Positions 1 to 13,740 of a DNA stretch of 64,000 bases are shown here, one piece after another. This stretch comes from Acanthosepion esculentum (lineage: Eukaryota > Mollusca > Cephalopoda > Sepiida > Sepiidae): the NCBI GenBank assembly GCA_964036315.1, contig OZ038479.1, positions 62,668,804-62,732,803 of the forward strand, written 5' to 3'. The notes under the pieces are model-generated. The model did no database searches and was not told the origin of the DNA. It saw only the letters and a program-made list of their open reading frames with translations. A program made the position numbers and the translations under genes. Each line of letters starts with the position of its first letter. Positions within the stretch are counted from its first letter, which is position 1.

Positions 1-1070
1 TATTTTTCAATAGAAAAGTTAGAAAACATATTGAAATATTGCATCTATTGTTATTTTGCAATAAAAAAGTTAGAATGCAAAAAGGAATACTGCATATTTT
101 GGTATTTATCAATAGAAAAGTTAGAAAACATATTGAAATATTGCATCTTTTGTTATTTTGCAATAAAAAAGTTAGAATGCAAAAAGGAATACTGCATATT
201 TTGGTATTTATCAATAGAAAAGTTAGAAAACATATTGAAATATTGCATCTTTTGTTATTTTGCAATAAAAAAGTTAGAATGCAAATAGGAATACTGCATA
301 TTTTGGTATTTATCAATAGAAAAGTTAGAAAACATATTGAAATATTGCATCTTTTGTTATTTTGCAATAAAAAAAGTTAGAATGCATATAGGAATACTGC
401 ATATTTTGGTCTTTTTCAATAGAAAAGTTAGAAAACATATTGAAATATTGCATCTTTTGTTATTTTGCAATAAAAAATTAGAATGCAAAAAGGAATACTG
501 CATATTTTGGTATTTATCAATAGAAAAGTTAGAAAACATATTGAAATATTGCATCTTTTGTTATTTTGCAATAAAAAAGTTAGAATGCAAAAAGGAATAC
601 TGCATATTTTGGTATTTATCAATAGAAAAGTTAGAAAACATATTGAAATATTGCATCTTTTGTTATTTTGCAATAAAAAAGTTAGAATGCAAATAGGAAT
701 ACTGCATATCGTTATATTTTTCAGTAGAAAAGTTAGAAAGCATATTGAAATATTGCATCTTTTGTTATTTTGCAATAAAAAAGTTAGAATGCAAAAAGGA
801 ATACTGCATATTTTGGTATTTATCAATAGAAAAGTTAGAAAACATATTGAAATATTGCATCTTTTGTTATTTTGCAATAAAAAAGTTAGAATGCAAATAG
901 GAATACGGCATATTGTTATATTTTTCAATAGAAAAGTTAGAAAACATATTGAAATATTGCATCTTTTGTTATTTTGCAATAAAAAAGTTAGAATGCAAAT
1001 AGGAATACTGCATATTTTGGTCTTTTTCAATAGAAAAGTTAGAAAACATATTGAAATATTGCATCTTTTG

Positions 1071-3457
1071 TTATTTTGCAACAAAAGTTAGAATGCAAAA
1101 AGGAATACTGCATATTTTGGTCTTTTTCAATAGAAAAGTTAGAAAACATATTGAAATATTGCATCTTTTGTTATTTTGCACGAAAAAAGTTAGAATGCAA
1201 ATAGGAATACTGCATATTTTGGTCTTTTTCAATAGAAAAGTTAGAAAACATATTGAAATATTGCATCTTTTGTTATTTTGCAATAAAAAAGTGAGAATGC
1301 AAATAGGAATACTGCATATTGTTATATTTTTCAATAGAAAAGTTAGAAAACATATTGAAATATTGCATCTTTTGTTATTTTGCAATAAAAAAGTTAGAAT
1401 GCAAAAAGGAATACTGCATATTTTGGTCATTTTCAATATAAAAGTTAGAAAACATATTGAAATATTGCATCTTTTGTGAATTTGCAATAAAAAAGTTAGA
1501 ATGCAAACAGGAATACTGCATATTTTGGTATTTATCAATAGATAAGTCAGAAAACATATTGAAATATTGCATCTTTTGTTATTTTGCAATAAAAAAGTTA
1601 GAATGCTAATAGGAATACTGCATATTTTGGTCTTTTTCAATAGAAAAGTTAGAAAACATATTGAAATATTGCTTCTTTTGTTATTTTGCAATAAAAAGTT
1701 AGAATGCAAAAAGTAATACTGCATATTTTTGTCTTTTTCAATAGAAAAGTTAGAAAACATATTTCAATATTGCATCTTTTGTTATTTTGCAATAAAAAAG
1801 TTAGAATGCAAATAGGAATACTGCATATTGTTATATTTTTCAATAGAAAAGTTAGAAAACATATTGAAATATTGCATCTTTTGTTATTTTGCAATAAAAA
1901 AGTTAGAATGCAAATAGGAATACTGCATATTTTGGTCTTATTCAATAGAAAAGTTAGAAAACATATTGAAATATTGCATCTTTTGTTATTTTGCAATAAA
2001 AAAGTTAGAATGCAAATAGGAATACTGCATATTGTTATATTTTTCAGTAGAAAAGTTAGAAAACATATTGAAATATTGCATCTTTTGTTATTTTGCAATA
2101 AAAAAGTTAGAATGCAAAAAGGAATACTGCATATTTTGGTATTTATCAATAGAAAAGTTAGAAAACATATTGAAATATTGCATCTTTTGTTATTTTGCAA
2201 TAAAAAAGTTAGAATGCAAATAGGAATACGGCATATTGTTATATTTTTCAATAGAAAAGTTAGAAAACATATTGAAATATTGCATCTTTTGTTATTTTGC
2301 AATAAAAAAGTTAGAATGCAAATAGGAATACTGCATATTTTGGTCATTTTCAATAGAAAAGTTAGAAAACATATTGAAATATTGCATCTTTTGTTATTTT
2401 GCAATAAAAAAGTTAGAATGCAAATAGGAATACTGCATATTGTTATATTTTTCAATAGAAAAGTTAGAAAACATATTGAAATACTGCATCTTTTGTTATT
2501 TTGCAATAAAAAAGTTAGAATGCAAAAAGGAATACTGCATATTTTGGTATTTATCAATAGAAAAGTTAGAAAACATATTGAAATATTGCATCTTTTGTTA
2601 TTTTGCAACAAAAGTTAGAATGCAAAAAGGAATACTGCATATTTTGGTCTTTTTCAATAGAAAAGTTAGAAAACATATTGAAATATTGCATCTTTTGTTA
2701 TTTTGCACGAAAAAAGTTAGAATGCAAATAGGAATACTGCATATTTTGGTCTTTTTCAATAGAAAAGTTAGAAAACATATTGAAATATTGCATCTTTTGT
2801 TATTTTGCAATAAAAAAGTGAGAATGCAAATAGGAATACTGCATATTGTTATATTTTTCAATAGAAAAGTTAGAAAACATATTGAAATATTGCATCTTTT
2901 GTTATTTTGCAATAAAAAAGTTAGAATGCAAATAGGAATACTGCATATTTTGGTCATTTTCAATATAAAAGTTAGAAAACATATTGAAATATTGCATCTT
3001 TTGTGAATTTGCAATAAAAAAGTTAGAATGCAAACAGCAATACTGCATATTTTGATATTTATCAATAGATAAGTCAGAAAACATATTGAAATATTGCATC
3101 TTTTGTTATTTTGCAATAAAAAAGTTAGAATGCTAATAGGAATACTGCATATTTTGGTCTTTTTCAATAGAAAAGTTAGAAAACATATTGAAATATTGCT
3201 TCTTTTGTTATTTTGCAATAAAAAGTTAGAATGCAAAAAGCAATACTGCATATTTTTGTCTTTTTCAATAGAAAAGTTAGAAAACATATTTCAATATTGC
3301 ATCTTTTGTTATTTTGCAATAAAAAAGTTAGAATGCAAATAGGAATACTGCATATTGTTATATTTTTCAATAGAAAAGTTAGAAAACATATTGAAATATT
3401 GCATCTTTTGTTATTTTGCAATAAAAAAGTTAGAATGCAAATAGGAATACTGCATAT
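1071..3457. repeat. 1,527-bp HOR, two copies
   Basis: The segment 1,071-1,930 matches 2,598-3,457 at a shift of 1,527 bp (15 x 102 minus 3). Shared rare features occur in order: GCAACAAAAG (about 1,078 and 2,606), then GCACGAAAAAAG, AAGTGAGAATGC, CAATATAAAAG, TTTTGTGAATTTGC, GATAAGTCAG, ATGCTAATAGG and ATATTTCAATATTGC. Copies differ at a few sites, such as CAAACAGGAA versus CAAACAGCAA. Further left, the CAGTAG and AATACGGCAT markers match at 1,323 bp. Two extra monomers are therefore present in the second copy before GCAACAAAAG. Confidence 0.85.
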
Positions 3458-4689
3458 TTTGGTCTTTTTCAATAGAAAAGTTAGAAAACATATTGAAATA
3501 TTGCATCTTTTGTTATTTTGCAATAAAAAAGTTAGAATGCAAATAGGAATACTGATTATTTGGTCTTTTTCAATAGAAAAGTTAGAAAACCTATTGAAAT
3601 ATTGCATCTTTTGTTATTTTGCAATAAAAAAGTTAGAATGCAAAAAGGAATACGGCATATTTTGGTATTTATCAATAGAAAAGTTAGAAAACATATTGAA
3701 ATATTGCATCTTTTGTTATTTTGCAATAAAAAAGTTAGAATGCAAAAAGAAATACTGCATATTGTTATATTTTTTTATAGAAAAGTTAGAAAACCTATAG
3801 AAATATTGCATCATTTGTTATTTTGCAATAAAAAAGTTAGAATGCAAATAGGAATACTGCATTTTTTGGTATTTATCAATAGAAAAGTTAGAAAACATAT
3901 TGAAATATTGCATCTTTTGTTATTTTGCACTAAAAAAGTTAAAATGCAAATAGGAATACTGCATATTTTGGTATTTATCAATAGAAAAGTTAGAAAATAG
4001 ATTGAAATATTGCATCTTTTGTTATTTTGCAATAAAAAAGTTAGAATGCAAAAAGGAATACTGCATATTGTTATATTTTTTAATAGAAAAGTTAGAAAAC
4101 CTATAGAAATATTGCATCTTTTGTTATTTTGCAATAAAAAAGTTAGAATGCAAAAAGAAATACTGCATATTGTTATATTTTTCAATAGAAAAGTTAGAAA
4201 ACATATTGAAATATTGCATCTTTTGTTATTTTGCAATAAAAAAGTTAGAATGAAAATAGGTATACTGCATATTTTGGTATTTATCAACAGAAAAGTTAGA
4301 AAACATATTGAAATATTGCATCTTTTGTTATTTTGCAATAAAAAAGTTAGAATGCAAAAAGGAATACTGCATATTTTGGCATTTATCAATAGAAAAGTTA
4401 GAAAACATATTGAAATATTGCATCTTTTGTTATTTTGCAATAAAAAAGTTAGAATGCAAATAGGAATACTGCATATTTTGATCTTTTTTAATAGAAAAGT
4501 TAGAAAACATATTGAAATATTGCATCTTTTGTTATTTTACAATAAAAAGTTAGAATGCAAAAAGGAATACTGCATATTTTGGTATTTATCAATAGAAAAG
4601 TAAAAAAACATATTGAAATATTGCATCTTTTGTTATTTTGCAATAAAAAAGTTAGAATGCAATAAGTAATACTGTATATTGTCATATTT

Positions 4690-4870
4690 TTTAATAGAAA
4701 AGTTAGAAAACCTATAGAAATATTGCATCTTTTGTTATTTTGCAATAAAAAAAGTTAGAATGCATATAGGAATACTGCATATTTTGGTCTTTTTCAATAG
4801 AAAAGTTAGAAAACATATTGAAATATTGCATATTTTGTTATTTTGCAATAAAAAATTAGAATGCAAAAAG
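4690..4870. repeat. GCATATAGG linked haplotype (example)
   Basis: Three linked variant parts travel together. First comes a junction with TTTTTTAATAG followed by AAAACCTATAGAAATATT. Next is a half A with one extra A and GCATATAGG in place of GCAAATAGG. Last is a half A with AAAAAATTAGAATGC, one base short. The extra and missing bases cancel. GCATATAGG itself lies near 384, 4,763, 6,191, 19,320, 21,461, 22,378, 24,516, 25,944, 26,555, 32,881, 37,467, 41,943, 42,962, 44,286, 45,916, 48,055, 49,685, 55,594, 57,528 and 59,972; 52,944 has the GCATAAAGG form. It is a useful phase marker for HOR copies. Confidence 0.85.
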
Positions 4871-7809
4871 GAATACTGCATATTTTGGTATTTTTCAATA
4901 GAAAAGTTAGAAAACATATTGAAATATTGCATCTTTTGTTATTTTGCAATAAAAAAGTTAGAATGCAAATAGGAATACTGCATATTGTTATATTTTTCAG
5001 TAGAAAAGTTAGAAAACATATTGAAATATTGCATCTTTTGTTATTTTGCAATAAAAAAGTTAGAATGCAAAAAGGAATACTGCATATTTTGGTATTTATC
5101 AATAGAAAAGTTAGAAAACATATTGAAATATTGCATCTTTTGTTATTTTGCAATAAAAAAGTTAGAATGCAAATAGGAATACTGCATATTGTTATATTTT
5201 TCAATAGAAAAGTTAGAAAACATATTGAAATATTGCATCTTTTGTTATTTTGCAATAAAAAAGTTAGAATGCAAATAGGAATACTGCATATTTTGGTCTT
5301 TTTCAATAGAAAAGTTAGAAAACTTATTGAAATATTGCATCTTTTGTTATTTTGCAATAAAAAAGTTAGAATGCAAATAGTAATACTACATATTTTGGGT
5401 TTTTTCAATAGAAAAGTTAGAAAACATATTGAAATATTGCATCTTTTGTTATTTTGCAATAAAAAAGTTAGAATGCAAATAGGAATACTGCATATTGTTA
5501 TATTTTTCAATAGAAAAGTTAGAAAAGATATTGAAATATTGCATCTTTTGTTATTTTGCAATAAAAAAGTTAGAATGCAAATAGGAATACTGCATATTGT
5601 TATATTTTTCAATAGAAAAGTTAGAAAACATATTGAAATATTGCATCTTTTGTTATTTTGCACTAAAAAAGTTAGAATGCAAATAGGAATACTGAATATT
5701 TTGGTATTTATCAATAGAAAAGTTAGAAAACATATTGAAATATTGCATCTTTTGTTATTTTGCAATAAAAAAGTTAGAATGCAAATAGGAATACTGCATA
5801 TTTTGGTCTTTTTCAATAGAAAAGTTAGAAAACATATTGAAATATTGCATCTTTTGTTATTTTGCAATAAAAAAGTTAGAATGCAAATAGGAATACTGCA
5901 TATTGTTATATTTTTCAATAGAAAAGTTAGAAAACATATTGAAATATTGCATCTTTTGTTATTTTGCACTAAAAAAGTTAGAATGCAAATAGGAATACTG
6001 CATATTTTGGTATTTATCAATAGAAAAGTTAGAAAACATATTGAAATATTGCATCTTTTGTTATTTTGCAATAAAAAAGTTACAATGCAAAAAGGAATAC
6101 TGCATATTGTTATATTTTTTAATAGAAAAGTTAGAAAACCTATAGAAATATTGCATCTTTTGTTATTTTGCAATAAAAAAAGTTAGAATGCATATAGGAA
6201 TACTGCATATTTTGGTCTTTTTCAATAGAAAAGTTAGAAAACATATTGAAATATTGCATCTTTTGTTATTTTGCAATAAAAAATTAGAATGCAAAAAGGA
6301 ATACTGCATATTTTGGTCTTTTTCAATAGAAAAGTTAGAAAAGATATTGAAATATTGCATCTTTTGTTATTTTGCAATAAAAAAGTTAGAATGCAAATAG
6401 GAATACTGCATATTGTTATATTTTTCAATAGAAAAGTTAGAAAACATATTGAAATATTGCATCTTTTGTTATTTTGCACTAAAAAAGTTAGAATGCAAAT
6501 AGGAATACTGAATATTTTGGTATTTATCAATAGAAAAGTTAGAAAACATATTGAAATATTGCATCTTTTGTTATTTTGCAATAAAAAAGTTAGAATGCAA
6601 ATAGGAATACTGCATATTTTGGTCTTTTTCAATAGAAAAGTTAGAAAACATATTGAAATATTGCATCTTTTGTTATTTTGCAATAAAAAAGTTAGAATGC
6701 AAATAGGAATACTGCATATTGTTATATTTTTCAATAGAAAAGTTAGAAAACATATTGAAATATTGCATCTTTTGTTATTTTGCACTAAAAAAGTTAGAAT
6801 GCAAATAGGAATACTGTATATTTTGGTATTTATCAATAGAAAAGTTAGAAAACATATTGAAATATTGCATCTTTTGTTATTTTGCAATAAAAAAGTTAGA
6901 ATGCAAAAAGGAATACTGCATATTTTGGTAATAATCAATAGAAAAGTTAGAAAACATATTGAAATATTGCATCTTTTGTTATTTTGCAATAAAAAAGTAA
7001 GAATGCAAATAGCAATACTGCATATTTTGGTATTTATCAATAGAAAAGTTAGAAAACATATTGAAATATTGCATCTTTTGTTATTTTGCAATAAAAAATT
7101 AGAATGCAAAAAGGAATACTGCATATTTTGGTCTTTTTCAATAGAAAAGTTAGAAAACATATTGAAATATTGCATCTTTTGTTATTTTGCAATAAAAAAG
7201 TTAGAATGCAAATAGGAATACTGCATATTTTGGTCTTTTTCAATAGAAAAGTTAAAAAACATATTGAAATATTGCATCTTTTGTTATTTTGCAATAAAAA
7301 AGTTAGAATGCAAATAGGAATACTGCATATTGTTATATTTTTCAGTTGAAAAGTTAGAAAACATATTGAAATATTGCATCTTTTGTTATTTTGCAATAAA
7401 AAAGTTAGAATGCAAAAAGGAATACTGCATATTTTGGTATTTATCAATAGAAAAGTTAGAAAACATATTGAAATATTGCATCTTTTGTTATTTTGCAATA
7501 AAAAAGTTAGAATGCAAATAGGAATACGGCATATTGTTATATTTTTCAATAGAAAAGTTAGAAAACATATTGAAATATTGCATCTTTTGTTATTTTGCAA
7601 TAAAAAAGTTAGAATGCAAATAGGAATACTGCATATTTTGGTCATTTTCAATAGAAAAGTTAGAAAACATATTGAAATATTGCATCTTTTGTTATTTTGC
7701 AATAAAAAAGTTAGAATGCAAATTGGAATACTGCATATTGTTATATTTTTCAATAGAAAAGTTAGAAAACATATTGAAATACTGCATCTTTTGTTATTTT
7801 GCAATAAAA

Positions 7810-10800
7810 AAGTTAGAATGCAAAAAGGAATACTGCATATTTTGGTATTTATCAATAGAAAAGTTAGAAAACATATTGAAATATTGCATCTTTTGTTATT
7901 TTGCAACAAAAGTTAGAATGCAAAAAGGAATACTGCATATTTTGGTCTTTTTCAATAGAAAAGTTAGAAAACATATTGAAATATTGCATCTTTTGTTATT
8001 TTGCACGAAAAAAGTTAGAATGCAAATAGGAATACTGCATATTTTGGTCTTTTTCAATAGAAAAGTTAGAAAACATATTGAAATATTGCATCTTTTGTTA
8101 TTTTGCAATAAAAAAGTGAGAATGCAAATAGGAATACTGCATATTGTTATATTTTTCAATAGAAAAGTTAGAAAACATATTGAAATATTGCATCTTTTGT
8201 TATTTTGCAATAAAAAAGTTAGAATGCAAATAGGAATACTGCATATTTTGGTCATTTTCAATATAAAAGTTAGAAAACATGTTGAAATATTGCATCTTTT
8301 GTAAATATGCAATAAAAAAGTTAGAATGCAAACAGGAATACTGCATATTTTGGTATTTATCAATAGATAAGTCAGAAAACATATTGAAATATTGCATCTT
8401 TTGTTTTTTTGCAATAAAAAAGTTAGAATGCAAATAGGAATACTGCATATTTTGGTCTTTTTCAATAGAAAAGTTAGAAAACATATTGAAATATTGCATC
8501 TTTTGTTATTTTGCAATAAAAAGTTAGAATGCAAAAAGTAATACTGCATATTTTTGTCTTTTTCAATAGAAAAGTTAGAAAATATATTTCAATATTGCAT
8601 CTTTTGTTATTTTGCAATAAAAAAGTTAGAATGCAAATAGGAATACTGCATATTGTTATATTTTTCAATAGAAAAGTTAGAAAACATATTGAAATATTGC
8701 ATCTTTTGTTATTTTGCAATAAAAAAGTTAGAATGCAAATAGGAATACTGCATATTTTGGTCTTTTTCAATAGAAAAGTTAGAAAACATATTGAAATATT
8801 GCATCTTTTGTTATTTTGCAATAAAAAAGTTAGAATGCAAATAGGAATACTGATTATTTGGTCTTTTTCAATAGAAAAGTTAGAAAACATATTGAAATAT
8901 TGCATCTTTTGTTATTTTGCAATAAAAAAGTTAGAATGCAAAAAGGAATACTGCATATTTTGGTATTTATCAATAGAAAAGTTAGAAAACATATTGAAAT
9001 ATTGCATCTTTTGTTATTTTGCAATAAAAAAGTTAGAATGCAAAAAGAAATACTGCATATTGTTATATTTTTTAATAGAAAAGTTAGAAAACCTATAGAA
9101 ATATTGCATCATTTGTTATTTTGCAATAAAAAAGTTAGAATGCAAATAGGAATACTGCATTTTTTGGTATTTATCAATAGAAAAGTTAGAAAACATATTG
9201 AAATATTGCATCTTTTGTTATTTTGCAATAAAAAAGTTAGAATGCAAATAGGAATACTGCATATTTTGGTATTTATCAATAGAAAAGTTAGAAAACATAT
9301 TGAAATATTGCATCTTTTGTTATTTTGAAATAAAAAAGTTAGAATGAAAATAGGAATACTGCATATTTTGGTATTTATCAACAGAAAAGTTAGAAAACAT
9401 ATTGAAATATTGCATCTTTTGTTATTTTGCAATAAAAAAGTTAGAATGCAAATAGGAATACTGCATATTTTGGTTATTTTCAATAGAAAAGTTAGAAAAC
9501 CTATTGAAATATTGCATCTTTTGTTATTTTGCAATAAAAAAGTTAGAATGCAAAAAGGAATACTGCATATTTTGGTATTTATCAATAGAAAAGTTAGAAA
9601 ACATATTGAAATATTGCATCTTTTGTTATTTTGCAACAAAAGTTAGAATGCAAAAAGGAATACTGCATATTTTGGTCTTTTTCAATAGAAAAGTTAGAAA
9701 ACATATTGAAATATTGCATCTTTTGTTATTTTGCACGAAAAAAGTTAGAATGCAAATAGGAATACTGCATATTTTGGTCTTTTTCAATAGAAAAGTTAGA
9801 AAACATATTGAAATATTGCATCTTTTGTTATTTTGCAATAAAAAAGTGAGAATGCAAATAGGAATACTGCATATTGTTATATTTTTCAATAGAAAAGTTA
9901 GAAAACATATTGAAATATTGCATCTTTTGTTATTTTGCAATAAAAAAGTTAGAATGCAAATAGGAATACTGCATATTTTGGTCATTTTCAATATAAAAGT
10001 TAGAAAACATATTGAAATATTGCATCTTTTGTAAATATGCAATAAAAAAGTTAGAATGCAAACAGGAATACTGCATATTTTGGTATTTATCAATAGATAA
10101 GTCAGAAAACATATTGAAATATTGCATCTTTTGTTTTTTTGCAATAAAAAAGTTAGAATGCAAATAGGAATACTGCATATTTTGGTCTTTTTCAATATAA
10201 AAGTTAGAAAACATATTGAAATATTGCTTCTTTTGTTATTTTGCAATAAAAAGTTAGAATGCAAAAAGTAATACTGCATATTTTTGTCTTTTTCAATAGA
10301 AAAGTTAGAAAATATATTTCAATATTGCATCTTTTGTTATTTTGCAATAAAAAAGTTAGAATGCAAATAGGAATACTGCATATTGTTATATTTTTCAATA
10401 GAAAAGTTAGAAAACATATTGAAATATTGCATCTTTTGTTATTTTGCAATAAAAAAGTTAGAATGCAAATAGGAATACTGCATATTTTGGTCTTTTTCAA
10501 TAGAAAAGTTAGAAAACATATTGAAATATTGCATCTTTTGTTATTTTGCAATAAAAAAGTTAGAATGCAAATAGGAATACTGATTATTTGGTCTTTTTCA
10601 ATAGAAAAGTTAGAAAACATATTGAAATATTGCATCTTTTGTTATTTTGCAATAAAAAAGTTAGAATGCAAAAAGGAATACTGCATATTTTGGTATTTAT
10701 CAATAGAAAAGTTAGAAAACATATTGAAATATTGCATCTTTTGTTATTTTGCAATAAAAAAGTTAGAATGCAAAAAGAAATACTGCATATTGTTATATTT

Positions 10801-11160
10801 TTTAATAGAAAAGTTAGAAAACCTATAGAAATATTGCATCATTTGTTATTTTGCAATAAAAAAGTTAGAATGCAAATAGGAATACTGCATTTTTTGGTAT
10901 TTATCAATAGAAAAGTTAGAAAACATATTGAAATATTGCATCTTTTGTTATTTTGCAATAAAAAAGTTAGAATGCAAATAGGAATACTGCATATTTTGGT
11001 ATTTATCAATAGAAAAGTTAGAAAACATATTGAAATATTGCATCTTTTGTTATTTTGAAATAAAAAAGTTAGAATGAAAATAGGAATACTGCATATTTTG
11101 GTATTTATCAACAGAAAAGTTAGAAAACATATTGAAATATTGCATCTTTTGTTATTTTGC
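7810..11160. repeat. 1,730-bp HOR, two near-complete copies
   Basis: The segment about 7,810-9,430 matches about 9,540-11,160 at a shift of 1,730 bp (17 x 102 minus 4). Ordered shared markers include GCAACAAAAG (about 7,903 and 9,633), TTTTGTAAATATGC, GATAAGTCAG, TTTGTTTTTTTGC, AAAATATATTTC, CTGATTATTTGG (8,852 and 10,582), GCATCATTTG and AGAATGAAAATAGG. Single-base differences are seen, such as CATGTTGAAA in the first copy only. The order of markers is an elaborated version of the 1,527-bp HOR to the left, so the two share ancestry. Confidence 0.88.
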
Positions 11161-13740
11161 AATAAAAAAGTGAGAATGCAAATAGGAATACTGCATATTG
11201 TTATATTTTTCAATAGAAAAGTTAGAAAACATATTGAAATATTGCATCTTTTGTTATTTTGCAATAAAAAAGTTAGAATGCAAATAGGAATACTGCATAT
11301 TTTGGTCATTTTCAATATAAAAGTTAGAAAACATATTGAAATATTGCATCTTTTGTAAATTTGCAATAAAAAAGTTAGAATGCAAACAGGAATACTGCAT
11401 ATTTTGGTATTTATCAATAGATAAGTCAGAAAACATATTGAAATATTGCATCTTTTGTTTTTTTGCAATAAAAAAGTTAGAATGCAAATAGGAATACTGC
11501 ATATTTTGGTCTTTTTCAATAGAAAAGTTAGAAAACATATTGAAATATTGCTTCTTTTGTTATTTTGCAATAAAAAGTTAGAATGCAAAAAGTAATACTG
11601 CATATTTTTGTCTTTTTCAATAGAAAAGTTAGAAAACATATTTCAATATTGCATCTTTTGTTATTTTGCAATAAAAAAGTTAGAATGCAAATAGGAATAC
11701 TGATTATTTGGTCTTTTTCAATAGAAAAGTTAGAAAACATATTGAAATATTGCATCTTTTGTTATTTTGCAATAAAAAAGTTAGAATGCAAAAAGGAATA
11801 CTGCATATTTTGGTATTTATCAATAGAAAAGTTAGAAAACATATTGAAATATTGCATCTTTTGTTATTTTGCAATAAAAAAGTTAGAATGCAAATAGGAA
11901 TACTGCATATTTTGGTCTTTTTCAATAGAAAAGTTAGAAAACATATTGAAATATTGCATCTTTTGTTATTTTGCAATAAAAAAGTTAGAATGCAAATAGG
12001 AATACTGATTATTTGGTCTTTTTCAATAGAAAAGTTAGAAAACATATTGAAATATTGCATCTTTTGTTATTTTGCAATAAAAAAGTTAGAATGCAAATAG
12101 GAATACTGCATATTTTGGTATTTATCAATAGAAAAGTTAGAAAACATATTGAAATATTGCATCTTTTGTTATTTTGCAATAAAAAAGTTAGAATGCAAAT
12201 AGGAATACTGATTATTTGGTCTTTTTCAATAGAAAAGTTAGAAAACATATTGAAATATTGCATCTTTTGTTATTTTGCAATAAAAAAGTTAGAATGCAAA
12301 AAGGAATACTGCATATTTTGGTATTTATCAATAGAAAAGTTAGAAAACATATTGAAATATTGCATCTTTTGTTATTTTGCAATAAAAAAGTTAGAATGCA
12401 AAAAGAAATACTGCATATTGTTATATTTTTTAATAGAAAAGTTAGAAAACCTATAGAAATATTGCATCATTTGTTATTTTGCAATAAAAAAGTTAGAATG
12501 CAAATAGGAATACTGCATTTTTTGGTATTTATCAATAGAAAAGTTAGAAAACATATTGAAATATTGCATCTTTTGTTATTTTGCAATAAAAAAGTTAGAA
12601 TGCAAATAGGAATACTGCATATTTTGGTATTTATCAATAGAAAAGTTAGAAAACATATTGAAATATTGCATCTTTTGTTATTTTGAAATAAAAAAGTTAG
12701 AATGAAAATAGGAATACTGCATATTTTGGTATTTATCAACAGAAAAGTTAGAAAACATATTGAAATATTGCATCTTTTGTTATTTTGCAATAAAAAAGTT
12801 AGAATGCAAATAGGAATACTGCATATTTTGGTTATTTTCAATAGAAAAGTTAGAAAACCTATTGAAATATTGCATCTTTTGTTATTTTGCAATAAAAAAG
12901 TTAGAATGCAAAAAGGAATACTGCATATTTTGGTATTTATCAATAGAAAAGTTAGAAAACATATTGAAATATTGCATCTTTTGTTATTTTGCAACAAAAG
13001 TTAGAATGCAAAAAGGAATACTGCATATTTTGGTGTTTTTCAATAGAAAAGTTAGAAAACATATTGAAATATTGCATCTTTTGTTATTTTGCAATAAAAA
13101 AGTGAGAATGCAAATAGGAATACTGCATATTGTTATATTTTTCAATAGAAAAGTTAGAAAACATATTGAAATATTGCATCTTTTGTTATTTTGCAATAAA
13201 AAAGTTAGAATGCAAATAGGAATACTGCATATTTTGGTCATTTTCAATATAAAAGTTAGAAAACATATTGAAATATTGCATCTTTTGTAAATTTGCAATA
13301 AAAAAGTTAGAATGCAAACAGGAATACTGCATATTTTGGTATTTATCAATAGATAAGTCAGAAAACATATTGAAATATTGCATCTTTTGTTTTTTTGCAA
13401 TAAAAAAGTTAGAATGCAAATAGGAATACTGCATATTTTGGTCTTTTTCAATAGAAAAGTTAGAAAACATATTGAAATATTGCTTCTTTTGTTATTTTGC
13501 AATAAAAAGTTAGAATGCAAAAAGTAATACTGCATATTTTTGTCTTTTTCAATAGAAAAGTTAGAAAACATATTTCAATATTGCATCTTTTGTTATTTTG
13601 CAATAAAAAAGTTAGAATGCAAATAGGAATACTGATTATTTGGTCTTTTTCAATAGAAAAGTTAGAAAACATATTGAAATATTGCATCTTTTGTTATTTT
13701 GCAATAAAAAAGTTAGAATGCAAATAGGAATACTGCATAT
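11160..13740. repeat. Rearranged fragments of the 1,730-bp HOR
   Basis: This stretch is built from pieces of the flanking HOR. The segment 12,210-13,030 matches 8,852-9,672 at a shift of 3,358 bp. The segment about 11,170-11,700 matches 13,100-13,634 at a shift of 1,932 bp. Between them the CTGATTATTTGG monomer appears in rapid succession (11,702; 12,007; 12,210; 13,634; 13,837), 203-305 bp apart. This suggests small local amplifications of two and three monomers by unequal exchange. Confidence 0.82.

Larger units (their letters stand above)
1..7810. repeat. Left zone: mixed monomers with 1,527- and 816-bp shifts
   Basis: The first 700 bp are mainly monomers with the TTGGTATTTATC junction and CAAAAAGG. 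From about 700 bp on, HOR blocks appear. The segment near 1,071-1,930 recurs at 2,598-3,457. The segment near 5,460-6,070 recurs 816 bp (8 monomers) downstream; its markers AGAAAAGATA (5,521 and 6,337) and ACTGAATATT (5,691 and 6,507) fix the shift. Between these blocks (3.5-5.4 kb and 6.9-7.8 kb) I see only monomers in mixed order. Nothing other than satellite is present. Confidence 0.85.

Noticed and set aside
4806..6186. Overlapping genes on both strands (455 and 441 codons)
   Set aside because: Same repeat reading on both strands. No unique termini, start context or domain is visible.
4763..6191. Another 1,428-bp HOR at 4.8-6.2 kb
   Set aside because: The GCATATAGG markers are 1,428 bp apart, but the monomers between and after them do not match at that shift (CAGTAG at 4,999 has no partner near 6,427).
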